Positions 6,723 through 14,822 of a DNA stretch of 64,000 bases are shown in pieces. Source of the DNA: a virus. The position numbers and the translations under genes are program-made. The stretch spans positions 1-64,000 of the IMG/VR virus record IMGVR_UViG_3300005602_000003, one strand, 5' to 3'. The notes beneath the pieces are model-generated. The model was not told the DNA's origin, did no database searches, and saw only the letters and a list, made by a program, of their open reading frames with translations. The stretch's first letter is position 1; every line of letters begins with the position of its first letter.

Positions 6723-6952
6723 CCCCAACGAAGGAAGGCTTCTACTGGGCGCGGTGGCGAATCAAAGGTCGAGGTACGGCGGACGAAGACGATCTGCCGG
6801 GCGACGAATGGGAGGTGATGCACGTCGTCGAGAATTGCATCGACGAGACCGATCCCGAGTATTTGATGGTCATGGTGCCCGGAGTGCAGCAGTGGCAACC
6901 ACTGGAAAATTTCTTTTGGAGCGATTTGCCGCCGCTGGAGGTGCCAGCATGA
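6719..6952 (+). CDS. Small acidic phage protein
   Basis: 77 residues. GTG 6719 overlaps the previous TGA (GTGA) and is preceded by AGAGGAGG at ideal spacing. Begins TPTKEGFYWARWRI, a pattern seen in small phage proteins with a beta-rich fold. Aromatic and acidic; function unknown. Confidence 0.65.
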   Translation: MTPTKEGFYWARWRIKGRGTADEDDLPGDEWEVMHVVENCIDETDPEYLMVMVPGVQQWQPLENFFWSDLPPLEVPA

Positions 6953-7044
6953 TCACCTGGATCCTCGTCCACGCCCTCGCCGCCCTGTTCTGGGTTCCTG
7001 TCTGCACCGGGTTGCTCCGGCTTTATTGGAGGGCACGTGCATGA
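6949..7044 (+). CDS. 31-residue membrane peptide
   Basis: ATG 6949 overlaps the preceding stop (ATGA) and follows GGAGG. One hydrophobic helix (ILVHALAALFWVPVCTGLL) then a basic tail. Tiny integral membrane protein; role unknown. Confidence 0.6.
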   Translation: MITWILVHALAALFWVPVCTGLLRLYWRARA

Positions 7045-7139
7045 AGACAATTCCCTACTTGCTCGGGATGGCGATTGTCGGCGGCCTCTGGACATTCACC
7101 GTCATCGCGGCCATTCACTTCATCGTCAAGTTCTGGTGA
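7041..7139 (+). CDS. 32-residue membrane peptide
   Basis: ATG 7041 overlaps the preceding stop (ATGA); GGAGGG lies upstream. Mostly one transmembrane helix (YLLGMAIVGGLWTFTVIAA) with a short tail. Paired with the 31-residue membrane peptide before it. Confidence 0.6.
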   Translation: MKTIPYLLGMAIVGGLWTFTVIAAIHFIVKFW

Positions 7140-7142
7140 CGC

Positions 7143-7499
7143 ATGATCCGCCACAACGAGATCACGATCGACTCCAAGCGCTGCGCCATCAGGCACCGCG
7201 GCGCCGAGGTCTTCTTCAAGTCGCCCGAGTTCCGCAGCCGTTACGAGCCCTACGTTCAGTACCGGCTGCTATGCCACCTGATCCTTGGCGGCGCGCAATC
7301 GGTCGGGGAATTGTTCGAGCTGATCTACGGCGATCGCGCCGACGGCGGCCCGGAACAAGGACCTCACATCATTTTTGTTCATTTTTACCATATGCGAGAG
7401 CGCTTGCGCCTGCTGTCTTTGTCGTTGCGAAAGTCCAAGGATTGCGGCGTGCTGCGCTATTGGGTGGAGCCCGCCTCGGCGGCGGGTGAACCCGTATGA
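7143..7499 (+). CDS. Winged-helix protein, response-regulator-like
   Basis: 118 residues. VQYRLLCHLILGGAQSVGEL then LIYGDRADGGP and VHFYHMRERLRLL resemble the OmpR/CtrA-type winged helix (helix, wing, recognition helix), but no receiver domain is present. It may imitate or compete with a host regulator such as CtrA; this is inference. The last residues (PASAAGEPV) come from a palindrome copy. Its stop overlaps the polymerase start by four bases. Confidence 0.6.
   Translation: MIRHNEITIDSKRCAIRHRGAEVFFKSPEFRSRYEPYVQYRLLCHLILGGAQSVGELFELIYGDRADGGPEQGPHIIFVHFYHMRERLRLLSLSLRKSKDCGVLRYWVEPASAAGEPV
7470..7486. repeat. In-gene palindrome, 5-base loop
   Basis: CCCGCC-TCGGC-GGCGGG followed by TGAACCC; forms the C-terminus AAGEPV of the winged-helix protein. 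Confidence 0.7.
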
Positions 7500-9307
7500 G
7501 AATCATTTGCGCGGACGCTGAGTCCTATTACGACGACGAGCTTAGCGTAAAGCGGATGTCGACCGAGGAATACTGTCGGAAGACAACGCCGCATGGTTGG
7601 GCTGTGAAATGGGACGCCACGACCCTGCCACGTTGGCACACTCATGAAGAATTCAAGTATCTCGCAAAACATGAGGACTGGTCAAACATTGGCGTGATCC
7701 ACCATCACGCCCACTTTGACGGATTGCTGCTCTCGCATCACTATGGCGTCCACCCGAAATTCTTCTTTGACACCCTTTCTTACGGCAGGCTTCTCATCGG
7801 GAATCATCTGCCGCTCAGCCTCGACTCGCTGGCGCAGCAGTTCAATCTAGCGCCGAAGACCGTGCCCTATGACCTCTTCAAAGGCAAGCGCTGGCATGAG
7901 CTGTCGCGCGAAGTGCAGGAACAGGTGGCAGACGGCGCCTGCCGGGACGTGGAACTGACCTGGGACCTGTTCAAGATTCTCGGCAGGCAGATGCCGCGGG
8001 AAGAGTTGAGCGTAGTGGATATCACCATCAAGATGTTCACAAATCCTGAACTGATCGGTGACACAGACGCGCTCGCGGCACTCTGGGAATCCGAGAACAA
8101 GGCCAAAGCCGAACGCATGGCAAGTCTTGGGGTGTCCTCGACCGAGCTTCAATCCTCTGATAAGTTCGCGGCGCTGCTCGAAGCCGAAGGCGTCGAGATC
8201 GAGTACAAAGACGGCAAGAAGAAGCAGATACCGTGCTTCGCCAAAACCGACGACTTCATGAGGGGATTGCTGGAAGATGATAACGATCGGGTCAGGGCAC
8301 TCGCCGAAGCGCGTATCGGGCAGAAGTCGACTCTGCTCCAGTCGCGTTCCGAGACTATCGGCTGGATGGCGCGTCGAGGACCTCTGCCTATCTATCTGTT
8401 CTACGCTGGCGCTCATACAAGCCGCTGGTCGGGAGGGGACGATGCGAATTTTCAAAATCTCCCGGCTAGAAAACCTGAAACTCGGCGACTACGAGAAGCT
8501 ATTCTAGCGCCACCGGGCTACGTGATTGGCAAACCCGATCTGAGCCAGATCGAGTGTCGCATCTTGAACTTCCTGGCGGGCCAAGATGACGTGGTCGAGA
8601 AGTTCAAACGCGAGGAGGATCCCTACGTGGGTCTCGCGTCGTTGTTTTACCAGCGACCGATTACCAAAGCGGACGTGAACGAGCGCGGCACTGGCAAGCA
8701 GGGCGAGCTTAGTTGCGGCTACGGCTGCGGCGGCAAGAAGTTCAAGGGCACGGCCAAGGCAGGCACGTACGGCCCGCCGGTCGAGCTGACGCTGGAAAAG
8801 GCGCAGGAGTTCGTCAAAATCTATCGGGACTCGCACCCACGCGTGGTCGACTATTGGAAGGCCGCAGATCGGATGTTGTCGAGCTTAGCGAACGGCGGGA
8901 CCGCGCAGTGGGGGCCGATGCTGGTTCGAGACCACCGCGTCTGGCTTCCCAATGGAATCCCGCTTCTCTATACGACGCTCGAATGGCATGTGGCCGAGGA
9001 CGAAGAGGACGAGACCGGGTGGCGCATGAAGAAGCGCAAGGGCAAGAAGCTGATTTGGGACCGGATGTGGGGTTCCAAGCTGGTCGAGCAGACCACGCAG
9101 GCGCTGGCTCGTGTTGTGATTTCTCGGGCAATGATCCGCATCGCGGCGTTGGGCTATCGTATCAAGAATCAGGAGCATGACGCCATGTGGATCCTGCTCC
9201 CCAAGGACGACCCCGACCGTCACCTGAAAATCTGCATCGACGAGATGACACGCTCGGTGGATTGGCTGCCGGGCCTGCCGCTAGCCGCTGAAGGGAGCTA
9301 CCGATGA
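7496..9307 (+). CDS. Family A DNA polymerase with 3'-5' exonuclease
   Basis: 603 residues. The N-terminal third is a proofreading exonuclease: Asp7 and Glu9 (CADAES), Asp75 (HFDG) and Asp151 (CRDVEL) match the Exo I-III acids. The polymerase domain has motif A PDLSQIECR (Asp348), motif B around RGTGKQGELSCGYG (397-410) and motif C EHDAMW (Asp562). The last is a variant: family members usually have His-Asp-Glu, here Glu is Ala. No 5' nuclease domain, as in T7-like enzymes. This is the replicative polymerase and is coupled on both sides by ATGA overlaps. Confidence 0.93.
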   Translation: MRIICADAESYYDDELSVKRMSTEEYCRKTTPHGWAVKWDATTLPRWHTHEEFKYLAKHEDWSNIGVIHHHAHFDGLLLSHHYGVHPKFFFDTLSYGRLLIGNHLPLSLDSLAQQFNLAPKTVPYDLFKGKRWHELSREVQEQVADGACRDVELTWDLFKILGRQMPREELSVVDITIKMFTNPELIGDTDALAALWESENKAKAERMASLGVSSTELQSSDKFAALLEAEGVEIEYKDGKKKQIPCFAKTDDFMRGLLEDDNDRVRALAEARIGQKSTLLQSRSETIGWMARRGPLPIYLFYAGAHTSRWSGGDDANFQNLPARKPETRRLREAILAPPGYVIGKPDLSQIECRILNFLAGQDDVVEKFKREEDPYVGLASLFYQRPITKADVNERGTGKQGELSCGYGCGGKKFKGTAKAGTYGPPVELTLEKAQEFVKIYRDSHPRVVDYWKAADRMLSSLANGGTAQWGPMLVRDHRVWLPNGIPLLYTTLEWHVAEDEEDETGWRMKKRKGKKLIWDRMWGSKLVEQTTQALARVVISRAMIRIAALGYRIKNQEHDAMWILLPKDDPDRHLKICIDEMTRSVDWLPGLPLAAEGSYR

Positions 9308-9609
9308 TCCACCTGTTCCTGCTGGCCTTCTTTTTCTCGCCAGCTCACGCCGCCGACCTGGCGCTCCCCCGCCTATCGGCGGGCGAGCCCTGCCTCATCC
9401 GCCAATCAACCGGCGCCCCGGTCGTCCCTCACCTCTCGCCCGCCCGCCTACCGGCGGGGTGGGCAGTTTGGCCCGACAAGACATGCGCGTCCGGCTTCCG
9501 CTGGGGCGACGCTGATCGGTGCGACGTGAGCCGTCCGCCTGCGGCGGATAAACCGGCCAAGGTGGTGGACGACGCGAGTTGTCCGTATGGATGGCGATGG
9601 TCCCGCTGA
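9304..9609 (+). CDS. Secreted cysteine-containing protein with three palindromes
   Basis: 101 residues with an N-terminal signal peptide (LFLLAFFFSPAHA). The short mature chain has four cysteines and ends PYGWRWSR. Three palindrome copies are in frame and encode PRLSAGEP, ARLPAGWA and RPPAADKP, about a quarter of the mature protein. It is probably periplasmic; a possible role in blocking superinfection is speculation. Confidence 0.6.
   Translation: MIHLFLLAFFFSPAHAADLALPRLSAGEPCLIRQSTGAPVVPHLSPARLPAGWAVWPDKTCASGFRWGDADRCDVSRPPAADKPAKVVDDASCPYGWRWSR
9368..9384. repeat. In-gene palindrome 1 of 3
   Basis: CCCGCC-TATC-GGCGGGC encoding RLSAGE in the secreted protein. Confidence 0.75.
9443..9459. 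repeat. In-gene palindrome 2 of 3
   Basis: CCCGCC-TACC-GGCGGGG encoding RLPAGW. Confidence 0.75.
9534..9548. repeat. In-gene palindrome 3 of 3
   Basis: TCCGCC-TGC-GGCGGA encoding RPPAAD; the outermost pair has changed from C-G to T-A on both sides, so the pairing is kept. Confidence 0.7.
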
Positions 9610-9821
9610 CCCGCCTGACGGCGGGTGAAGGCGGCTTGCCAGCCGTAGGCTGGTTCCGCTTCGTCACCCACGACCGCGTACTCGACTATTTGAATTGTGG
9701 GTGGCACATCGCATCTGTTGACCTTGGTCACCATAGCGAGTATGCTGTACTTCTTGAGTGGCTTTGTGCCTGTCCTCTGAAGGAACCAAAACATGCCGAC
9801 CAACGTCGAAGACCTGGCTGA
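9597..9821 (+). CDS. Conserved small phage protein
   Basis: 74 residues from ATG 9597 (ATG 9591 also possible). FRFVTHDRVLDYLNCGWHIA followed by DLGHHSEYAVLLEWLCAC is a pattern I know from short alphaproteobacterial phage proteins. It overlaps the secreted protein by 13 bases and the next gene by 29. A palindrome (9609-9626) encodes TRLTAGEG near its start. Function unknown. Confidence 0.55.
   Translation: MVPLTRLTAGEGGLPAVGWFRFVTHDRVLDYLNCGWHIASVDLGHHSEYAVLLEWLCACPLKEPKHADQRRRPG
9609..9626. repeat. Palindrome ACCCGCC-TGAC-GGCGGGT
   Basis: Begins at the last base of the secreted-protein stop codon and encodes RLTAGE in the next gene. Confidence 0.75.
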
Positions 9822-10167
9822 AGGCTTCTCGCCGTTTGCTCCCGCGCCTCCACCCGCCGAACAGGCGGGCAAGCCCACTCGCAAAAAGCGTGCGGCCAAC
9901 AAACCCGCTCCGCAGGCCAAGACTGCCCCGGCGTCCAAGCCCACTCGCGCCCCTCGCGCCCCTCGCGGCAACGGAGGCACAGGAAAAGGCACCAAGCACC
10001 GCCAGTCCAGAGAACTCCGCCTCCCGGTCTCCGCCCTGTTCGATGCCGCGTCTGGCCTCAAGGTGGAGGACGGCAAGCTGTGCTACGCCATGATCGAGCA
10101 GCTTCAAGGCGTGAGCAAGCAGTCGCGGCGGCGGATCGTGAATGCTTTGAATCGCATCTTTTCCTAG
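9793..10167 (+). CDS. Basic protein with disordered Ala/Pro/Lys N-terminus
   Basis: 124 residues. Residues about 15-65 are proline, alanine and lysine rich with repeated KPTRAPRAPRG-like segments, as in histone-tail-like DNA-binding regions. Residues 70-124 form a compact helical domain (QSRELRLPVSALFDAASG). Probably a nucleic-acid-binding protein. A palindrome copy (9853-9869) encodes PPAEQAG in the disordered part. Confidence 0.6.
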   Translation: MPTNVEDLAEGFSPFAPAPPPAEQAGKPTRKKRAANKPAPQAKTAPASKPTRAPRAPRGNGGTGKGTKHRQSRELRLPVSALFDAASGLKVEDGKLCYAMIEQLQGVSKQSRRRIVNALNRIFS

Positions 10168-10183
10168 GCTAGGAGACTGCTAC

Positions 10184-10327
10184 GTGACCAAACCAATCAG
10201 GGACAGCCTAGGTCGACGCCCCATCACTAACGCGGACATAGATTTTTACAAGCGCTGGAGCGACCTCGGAGAGCAGCCGCTTTCTCGGCAAGAAGAAGAG
10301 ATTTTCCGCGAATGGCTGCGCAGCTGA
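10184..10327 (+). CDS. 47-residue acidic peptide
   Basis: GTG 10184 is preceded by AGGAG at about eight bases. The peptide (TKPIRDSLGRRPITNADIDF and on) is helical and acidic. In the operon without gaps; function unknown. Confidence 0.5.
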   Translation: MTKPIRDSLGRRPITNADIDFYKRWSDLGEQPLSRQEEEIFREWLRS

Positions 10328-10345
10328 TAGAGAGACAGCGAACAG

Positions 10346-10450
10346 ATGGCTAAGCGCCGCAGGGTCACGGTCGAATTTTCGGCCAAACAACTTCGGATGC
10401 TTGATCGCCTCTGCAAGCGTTGGTGGCCGTCGTTATCTGGGGACGAATGA
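10346..10450 (+). CDS. 34-residue basic peptide
   Basis: ATG 10346. MAKRRRVTVEFSAKQLRMLD followed by RLCKRWW could form a ribbon-helix-helix half. Stop is two bases before the next ATG. Confidence 0.45.
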   Translation: MAKRRRVTVEFSAKQLRMLDRLCKRWWPSLSGDE

Positions 10451-10451
10451 C

Positions 10452-10697
10452 ATGAGCAAGTTTAGAAAAAAGCCGGTCGTAATCGAGGCGTTCCAGTGGA
10501 CAGGACAACGGCCGGCCAATTGGCCGGAATGGGCAACAAAGGTCAGGCTGCTTGATGGGCGCGATCTCATTGTTGACACGCTCGAAGGTCGCATGCGTGC
10601 CGATCTCGGGGATTGGATCATCAAGGGCGTGAAGGGCGAGCAATATCCCTGCAAGCCCGACATTTTCCTTGCAACCTACGAACCGGTCGCAGACTAG
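10452..10697 (+). CDS. Conserved phage protein, FRKKPVVIEA family, copy 1
   Basis: 81 residues. Starts MSKFRKKPVVIEAFQWTG and ends with GDWIIKGVKGEQYPCKPDIF and TYEP, the signature of a widespread small phage family of unknown function. A paralogue is at 17210-17491. The conserved PGDWIIxGV and PCKPDIF blocks suggest a small beta fold. Confidence 0.75.
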   Translation: MSKFRKKPVVIEAFQWTGQRPANWPEWATKVRLLDGRDLIVDTLEGRMRADLGDWIIKGVKGEQYPCKPDIFLATYEPVAD

Positions 10698-10708
10698 GAG
10701 AGAGTGAG

Positions 10709-10873
10709 ATGCGGAAGAACAAGCAAACGAGCTATTGGGTTGTCCTTCCGACCGGAGAACCTTTGCCTGCGACTGAGAGCGATAACAGTCAAAGCGCCAT
10801 GGCGAAGGCCATGATGATGGATGTGCCTCACGGATGCCGCGTTGAGGAAAAGTCGCAGACTTCTGCAGAGTGA
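10709..10873 (+). CDS. 54-residue hypothetical protein
   Basis: ATG 10709 after AGGAGAGAG. Mixed sequence with a Met-rich helix (SAMAKAMMMDVPHG). Function unknown. Confidence 0.5.
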   Translation: MRKNKQTSYWVVLPTGEPLPATESDNSQSAMAKAMMMDVPHGCRVEEKSQTSAE

Positions 10874-10877
10874 ACCG

Positions 10878-11063
10878 ATGATCACAGCCGACGAAATTCC
10901 GACCGATCGAGTTAAATTCAAGCTCTGGGCCGACGCCGCCTGCGTCTTGTGGCCCGCCGATCTCCAGGCGCAAGCGTATCGCGCATGGGAGAACCCCGAC
11001 CTCCACCGCGCCGAATTCGTCGAGGCTTATCGTCACTGGCTGGCGATTGTCATGATGAAATGA
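10878..11063 (+). CDS. 61-residue hypothetical protein
   Basis: ATG 10878. Amphipathic helices with conserved-looking Trp residues (FKLWADAACVLWPADLQAQA). Its stop overlaps the start of the RecB-like nuclease (ATGA). Confidence 0.5.
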   Translation: MITADEIPTDRVKFKLWADAACVLWPADLQAQAYRAWENPDLHRAEFVEAYRHWLAIVMMK

Positions 11064-11782
11064 ACGCCCTCGACCTCCCACCCGCGCTCGACCGCGCATC
11101 ACCCGCCTGGGGTCCGATGAACAAGCTTCCGCCATTTACCTACACGGGCCTCAACCTGTATGATGACATCTGCCCGCATCAGTTCTACCGGAAATTCATC
11201 AAGAAGGACATCAAGTATGTCGAGACTCCGCAGATGGCTGCGGGCAACGTCGCCCACCGAGCGCTTGAGTTACGCGTTGGTCGCGGCGTGCCTCTTCCTG
11301 GTGCTCTGGGTCACCTTGAGCCACTAGTCGCTCCGTTCGACGGCAAGGGCGCCAAGGTCGAGGTGAAGCTGGGACTCACCGCTACGGGCGGCACGACTGG
11401 GCACTTCTCCGACGACACGGCGGGGCGCTGCCGCATTGACGTTTACATGATCTCGGGCACGTCCGCCTATCTGGTTGACTGGAAGACGGGCTCGGTGCGG
11501 GAGGACCCGTTCGAGCTCGAAGTCCAAGGCTTGTTCCTCAAGGCGCGCTACCACCAGATTCAGACGATCAAGGCGAAGTACGCGTGGCTCAAGGAAAAGC
11601 GATTTGGGCAGGTGCATGACGTATCGGACACCAAGCGGACCTGGGCGCGCGTCACGGGCATCGTGGAGCGGATGAAAAAGGAACCCTCGCCCGCCGAAGG
11701 CGGGTGGGAGAAGCGCCCAGGCGGACTATGTAAGGCGTGGTGCGACGTTTTTGATTGTGAGCACAATGGTCGGCGCAAATGA
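11060..11782 (+). CDS. PD-(D/E)XK exonuclease, RecB/Cas4-like
   Basis: 240 residues. The nuclease signature is RCRIDVYMISGTSAYLVDWK: an Asp in motif II, then D-W-K in motif III, as in the PDDEXK_1 family (PF12705). A late QIQTIKAKYAWL helix resembles the Q-rich motif. Cysteines near the start (ICPHQFY) and near the end (CKAWCDVFDC) could hold the iron-sulphur cluster typical of Cas4/AddB-like nucleases. Probably acts with the helicase downstream in recombination or host DNA breakdown. A palindrome (11690-11704) encodes SPAEGGW. Confidence 0.78.
   Translation: MNALDLPPALDRASPAWGPMNKLPPFTYTGLNLYDDICPHQFYRKFIKKDIKYVETPQMAAGNVAHRALELRVGRGVPLPGALGHLEPLVAPFDGKGAKVEVKLGLTATGGTTGHFSDDTAGRCRIDVYMISGTSAYLVDWKTGSVREDPFELEVQGLFLKARYHQIQTIKAKYAWLKEKRFGQVHDVSDTKRTWARVTGIVERMKKEPSPAEGGWEKRPGGLCKAWCDVFDCEHNGRRK
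11690..11704. repeat. In-gene palindrome CCCGCCGAAGGCGGG
   Basis: Read CCC-GCC-GAA-GGC-GGG-TGG; the usual TGA tail is TGG here, which avoids a stop. Confidence 0.75.
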
Positions 11783-12069
11783 AAACCGAGGAATCCGCGC
11801 TCAAAGCCAAATACCGAGCGCACCTCAAGGAACTGGGAGCCTATCGCTTCAGTCCTGTTCAGATGGGCTACGGCATGCCGACGCTCGATGATCTCGCCTG
11901 TCTCCACGGTCGTTTCATTGGCCTAGAGGCCAAAGCGTCAGGGAAAAAGCCGACGCCGCGTCAGATCCAGATCATCAAGGACATACAGACGGCTGGCGGC
12001 GTTGCCTTTTGGTTTGACAGCTACGACGGCTATTTGCTGAACATGCGCGTTCAGGGATTCATTCCGTGA
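11779..12069 (+). CDS. VRR-NUC-like nuclease
   Basis: 96 residues. RFIGLEAKASGKKPTPRQ contains the E-x-K of the VRR-NUC/Holliday-resolvase-like fold (PF08774), with an upstream PTLDDLACLHG that carries the preceding Asp. Standalone VRR-NUC proteins are common in phage replication modules and cut branched DNA. ATGA overlap with the RecB-like gene. Confidence 0.7.
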   Translation: MKTEESALKAKYRAHLKELGAYRFSPVQMGYGMPTLDDLACLHGRFIGLEAKASGKKPTPRQIQIIKDIQTAGGVAFWFDSYDGYLLNMRVQGFIP

Positions 12070-12560
12070 AACTGACTCTGGCCACACTAAAGCGCTACTT
12101 GCGTTACGATAAGCGTACCGGCGAGTGGCGATGGCTATGTTCTCCGAATGGAAGGATTGCTGCCGGTTCTCAGGCAGGGACGGCTAAAAAAGATTTTTAC
12201 AGACAGATAACTCTTTTTGGAAGAACCTATCAATCTAGCCAACTTGCATGGTTTTATGTTAAAGGTTCTTGGGCCAAAAGTCACATCGATCATAAAGACG
12301 GAAAAATAAGAAACGATCGTTTCTCAAATTTGAGAAAGGCGACGAGAGACCAGAATATTTCTAATTCCAAAATGCGTAAGGACAACACTTCCGGCTACAA
12401 GGGGGTGTACAAAACACATACCCTCGGCAAATGGCAAGCGTGTATTGGACACAAAAACGAGCGAATTTATCTAGGGCTGTTCACCTCCCCGCAAGCGGCA
12501 CATCAGGCATATTGTCAGGCTGCAAAAAAATTAAAAAGAGAGTTTGCGCGTTTCCAATGA
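12066..12560 (+). CDS. HNH homing endonuclease with AP2 domain
   Basis: 164 residues from a GTG that overlaps the previous stop (GTGA). SHIDHKDGKIRNDRFSNLR is an HNH_3-type metal site. The C-terminal 55 residues (NTSGYKGVYKTHTLGKWQAC and on) are an AP2 DNA-binding domain, a known homing-endonuclease pairing. Local base composition is more AT-rich than in its neighbours, which fits recent arrival. It lies exactly between a nuclease and a helicase without disturbing either. Confidence 0.85.
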   Translation: MKLTLATLKRYLRYDKRTGEWRWLCSPNGRIAAGSQAGTAKKDFYRQITLFGRTYQSSQLAWFYVKGSWAKSHIDHKDGKIRNDRFSNLRKATRDQNISNSKMRKDNTSGYKGVYKTHTLGKWQACIGHKNERIYLGLFTSPQAAHQAYCQAAKKLKREFARFQ

Positions 12561-14164
12561 CCCAATTTTTTCACGACACTCAGCGCAACATCCTGGTCTA
12601 CCCGCAGGTTTCCGATTACTGGCGCGAGCAGCTTATCCGCGCGATGCCGGAGGCCCGGGCTCTACCCGCCGCAGGCGGGGTGGCCGTCCCGCGGACCCTG
12701 CGATCGAGCCAGGTGCTGCGTCACTTCGGCTATCCGGTGCCGCCGATCATGTCCGAATACGACTGGCCGGCCGAACCCGGCATTCACCCCTACGAGACCC
12801 AGAAGCTCGCCGCCAACTTCATGGTGCTGCACCCGAAGTGTTTCAATTTGTCGGATATGGGGACCGGAAAAACGCTGTCGACGCTGTGGGCCTGCGACTG
12901 GCTCATGCTGCAAGCCGCCAAGGTCGACAAGCCGTTCCGGGTGCTCATCGTCTGTCCGCTGTCCATCATGCAAAGGGTTTGGGCCGATGCCATCTTCAAG
13001 CATTTCCTGTCTCGCCGAACGCTTGCGATCCTCCACGGCTCTCCTGAGAAGCGAGCCAAGGAGCTTGCAAGAAATGCAGATTTCTACATCGTCAATTTCG
13101 ATGGGGTTGGAACAGGCGCTCATACGCGTAAGAAGCTGGAGCTTGATGGATTCTCTGCCGCGCTCGCGGCACGTAGCGATATCCGGCTCGTCGTCATAGA
13201 CGAAGCGTCCGCTTACAAAGACGCGCAAACCAAACGGCACCGAATAGCCCGCCAGGTCTTCGGCAATCGCTGGCGCTGGCTCTTGACCGGAACCCCGACC
13301 CCCAACGCCCCGACCGACGCCTACGGCCTCGCCAAGCTGGTGAACAACGCCGAAGGCAAGTCGTTCAAGACGTTCCAGCTAGAGACGATGCTGCAGGTTT
13401 CCAACTTCAAGTGGAAGCCCAAGACCAACGGCTACGAGCTGGCTCGCAAGCTGCTGACCCCATCCATCCGCTTCGACATCTCGCAAGTGTGGGATGGCCC
13501 GCCGATGACGGTGCAGCAGCGCGAGGTGGAGCTGACCGTCGAGCAGAAGAAGCTCATGGCGGAGCTCAAGCGCAGCCTGCAGGTGACCGTGAAGTCGGGA
13601 CAGCCGATCACGGCCGTGAACGAGGCTGCCGTGCGTACCAAGTTCCTGCAGGTGAGTCTCGGGGCCGTTTACGACCAAGGCCACAAGGCGCACCCGGTCG
13701 ACGCTACGCACCGCATCGAGGAACTCAAGGCGGTGATCCGTGAGGCGCCGGGGAAAATGTTGATCTTCGTGGGGTTGACATCTGTGGTGAACCTCTTGTA
13801 TAAGCACCTGACGGATTGGTCCAGGGAGGTGGTCAATGGCGAAACTAGCCAAAAAGAACGAAACCGTATTTTTGGAGCTTTCCAATCAGCAGATAACCCT
13901 CGACTGCTCATCGCAGATCCTGGCACAATGGCTCATGGGCTCAATCTCTACGCTGCTCGAACAGTCGTTTGGTACGGCCCATGTGACCGTACTGAGCTCT
14001 ACCTACAAGCGAACAAAAGAGCCCATCGACCCGGACAAAAGCATCCCGTTACGGTCGTCCAAATCGTAAGCAACTCGCTGGAACGCGAGATCTTCCGCCG
14101 TCTGGAAAAGAACGAGTCGATGCAGGGCATGCTGCTCGACATGGTGAAGCGAGGGGAGCTATGA
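12557..14164 (+). CDS. SNF2-type DEAD/H helicase
   Basis: 535 residues; ATG 12557 overlaps the HNH stop. Walker A is DMGTGKTL (100-107), Walker B LVVIDEAS (211-218), and the C-terminal RAHRPGQ (488-494) is motif VI of the SNF2 group. Such phage enzymes act in replication restart or displace DNA-bound proteins. A palindrome (12665-12679) encodes LPAAGGVA at residues 36-43, before the helicase core. Confidence 0.88.
   Translation: MTQFFHDTQRNILVYPQVSDYWREQLIRAMPEARALPAAGGVAVPRTLRSSQVLRHFGYPVPPIMSEYDWPAEPGIHPYETQKLAANFMVLHPKCFNLSDMGTGKTLSTLWACDWLMLQAAKVDKPFRVLIVCPLSIMQRVWADAIFKHFLSRRTLAILHGSPEKRAKELARNADFYIVNFDGVGTGAHTRKKLELDGFSAALAARSDIRLVVIDEASAYKDAQTKRHRIARQVFGNRWRWLLTGTPTPNAPTDAYGLAKLVNNAEGKSFKTFQLETMLQVSNFKWKPKTNGYELARKLLTPSIRFDISQVWDGPPMTVQQREVELTVEQKKLMAELKRSLQVTVKSGQPITAVNEAAVRTKFLQVSLGAVYDQGHKAHPVDATHRIEELKAVIREAPGKMLIFVGLTSVVNLLYKHLTDWSREVVNGETSQKERNRIFGAFQSADNPRLLIADPGTMAHGLNLYAARTVVWYGPCDRTELYLQANKRAHRPGQKHPVTVVQIVSNSLEREIFRRLEKNESMQGMLLDMVKRGEL
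12665..12679. repeat. In-gene palindrome CCCGCCGCAGGCGGG
   Basis: Encodes PAAGG ahead of the helicase core; right flank GTG instead of TGA. Confidence 0.75.
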
Positions 14165-14343
14165 AGATAGAACTAGCTTACGAGCTGATGCGAAATCCGT
14201 CGAAGGTACCGCTGATAAACTGGCTTCAATGCCATGCGACGATGTTGCGAGCGCCGCAGCCGCTCGACAAAAGTCAGATGATCGCAGAAGCAATTGCCGA
14301 TCTGTGCGAAAGCGTAGAAGCGCTTCTACCGAAGGGACGCTAA
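14161..14343 (+). CDS. 60-residue hypothetical protein
   Basis: ATG 14161 overlaps the helicase stop (ATGA). Predicted helical; KSQMIAEAIADLCESVEALL suggests a small coiled coil. Function unknown. Confidence 0.6.
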   Translation: MKIELAYELMRNPSKVPLINWLQCHATMLRAPQPLDKSQMIAEAIADLCESVEALLPKGR

Positions 14344-14345
14344 CA

Positions 14346-14822
14346 ATGACTTCTGACGAAACCGAAGAAGGCTCGCCTGCCGCAGGCAGGGACTGGACCA
14401 AATCCGGCCTCCGCCCCATGCCCGACACGCCGGGCGAGATCATCAAGGCCAGGATCGGCCTCGACACGTACCTGAAAGCCGAGATGGCGCGGCTCGACAC
14501 CTACTACAAGCCGATGCGCGAGTGGCTCCAGGCCGCAGACAACAAGCTGCTGGAGCTGCTCAACGAGCAGGGCTGCGACTCGTTCAAGACCGAGCACGGC
14601 ACCGCCTACAGGTCGGTCATCACCAGCGTCAAGGTGGAAGACCGCGAGAAATTCCTCGACTTCGTGCTCGACGAGACGAACTGGGACAAATACGGCAACG
14701 AGATGCTCATGGCCAGTCCTCAGAAAGATGCCGTCAAGCGCTTCGCCGAGGAGCACAACGGCGTGCTGCCGCCGGGCCTGTCCACTTCCGCTTTCACCCG
14801 AGTCAACATCAGGAGATCGTGA
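14346..14822 (+). CDS. Conserved phage replication-region protein
   Basis: 158 residues. The central part, KLLELLNEQGCDSFKTEHGT then AYRSVITSVKVEDREKFLDF, and the end, NGVLPPGLSTSAFTRVNIRR, match a pattern I know from phage genes next to SSB-like genes. A helical N-terminus is followed by a beta-rich half. No enzyme motif; role in replication is inferred from position. Near the start a degenerate palindrome (14376-14390) encodes SPAAGRD. Confidence 0.65.
   Translation: MTSDETEEGSPAAGRDWTKSGLRPMPDTPGEIIKARIGLDTYLKAEMARLDTYYKPMREWLQAADNKLLELLNEQGCDSFKTEHGTAYRSVITSVKVEDREKFLDFVLDETNWDKYGNEMLMASPQKDAVKRFAEEHNGVLPPGLSTSAFTRVNIRRS

Noticed and set aside
7496-9307. Phage RNA polymerase
   Set aside because: The only polymerase is family A DNA polymerase with exonuclease acids; no single-subunit RNA polymerase motifs were found in the window.
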